DNA from: an uncultured Oscillospiraceae bacterium
GTDB taxonomy: Bacteria > Bacillota > Clostridia > Oscillospirales > Acutalibacteraceae
Length of the DNA: 5,181 bases
Direction: 5' to 3'
NCBI GenBank assembly: GCA_900546895.1
Contig: UREO01000220.1
Coordinates: 1 to 5,181 of the forward strand
The position numbers were made by a program, and so were the translations under genes. The notes beneath the pieces were generated by a model. The model was not told where the DNA came from, did not search any database, and saw only the letters and a program-made list of their open reading frames with translations. Within the stretch, counting starts at the first letter, position 1, and each line of letters starts with the position of its first letter. Positions 5,098 to 5,181 of the stretch are shown here, piece after piece.

Positions 5098-5181
5098 ATG
5101 TTCAGTTATCTTAGAGATTTTGCACTGCCATCGGTTTTAGTAGCGCTTGTTTCATATTTTTTAGGAAGTATCAGTTCTTCT
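5098..5181 (+). CDS. plsY: Acyl-phosphate:glycerol-3-phosphate acyltransferase PlsY, 3'-truncated
   Basis: Only the first 28 codons are inside the window, open to the right edge. PlsY is a small polytopic membrane enzyme that transfers an acyl group from acyl-phosphate to glycerol 3-phosphate, the first acylation in phospholipid synthesis. The visible part is a short polar start (MFSYLRD) followed by the first hydrophobic helix (VLVALVSYFLGSISSS). The Y-x-L-G-S-I pattern at its end is the typical PlsY N-terminal motif; the family total is about 200 residues. The position right after der is common in Clostridia, where gpsA and spoIVA often follow. The ATG is set by the AAGGAGGAG run just upstream. 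The call rests on a short stretch plus context; another membrane protein is possible but less likely. Confidence 0.82.
   Translation, partial: MFSYLRDFALPSVLVALVSYFLGSISSS

Overview
This window looks like ordinary chromosomal DNA from a low-to-moderate-GC Firmicute, most likely a member of the class Clostridia. An Oscillospiraceae/Ruminococcaceae-type organism is my guess. The evidence is the Bacillus/Clostridium-type glucose-6-phosphate isomerase, a cysteine-rich YceD beside a zinc-ribbon L32, a DUF512 protein directly before der and plsY, strong AGGAGG ribosome binding sites, and a TTG start codon. All genes lie on the + strand. I see no mobile element, CRISPR array, tRNA, rRNA or sign of recent transfer.

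Layout. Bases 1-1051 hold the C-terminal three quarters of pgi, cut by the window edge. A hairpin without a T-tract overlaps its stop codon, and a short P-loop protein of unknown function follows at 1109-1525. A long hairpin terminator at 1540-1587 closes this first group. A textbook sigma-A promoter at 1605-1633 has a 6-bp-arm palindrome filling most of its spacer. It opens the second unit, yceD (1661-2155) and rpmF (2183-2365), which ends in a strong intrinsic terminator at 2391-2421. Only 30 bases later a third, tightly packed group starts: a DUF512/radical-SAM-like PDZ protein (2452-3756), der/engA (3762-5084) and the first 28 codons of plsY (5098 to the edge). I see no clear promoter for this group just upstream. 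A good extended -10 promoter candidate lies inside the DUF512 gene at 3458-3486 and could drive der-plsY separately.

How the genes fit together. Apart from pgi (glycolysis), most of the window concerns ribosome production and growth. YceD is linked to 23S rRNA accumulation, L32 is a large-subunit protein, and Der is a double GTPase for 50S maturation. PlsY makes lysophosphatidic acid for membrane phospholipids. The DUF512 protein and the 138-residue P-loop protein have no established function and are the least understood items. No novel system such as a defence locus, biosynthetic cluster or mobile unit is evident. The more interesting signals are regulatory: the palindrome in the yceD promoter, the repeated ribosome binding site after pgi, the intragenic promoter candidate, and the terminator placed right before the DUF512 gene.
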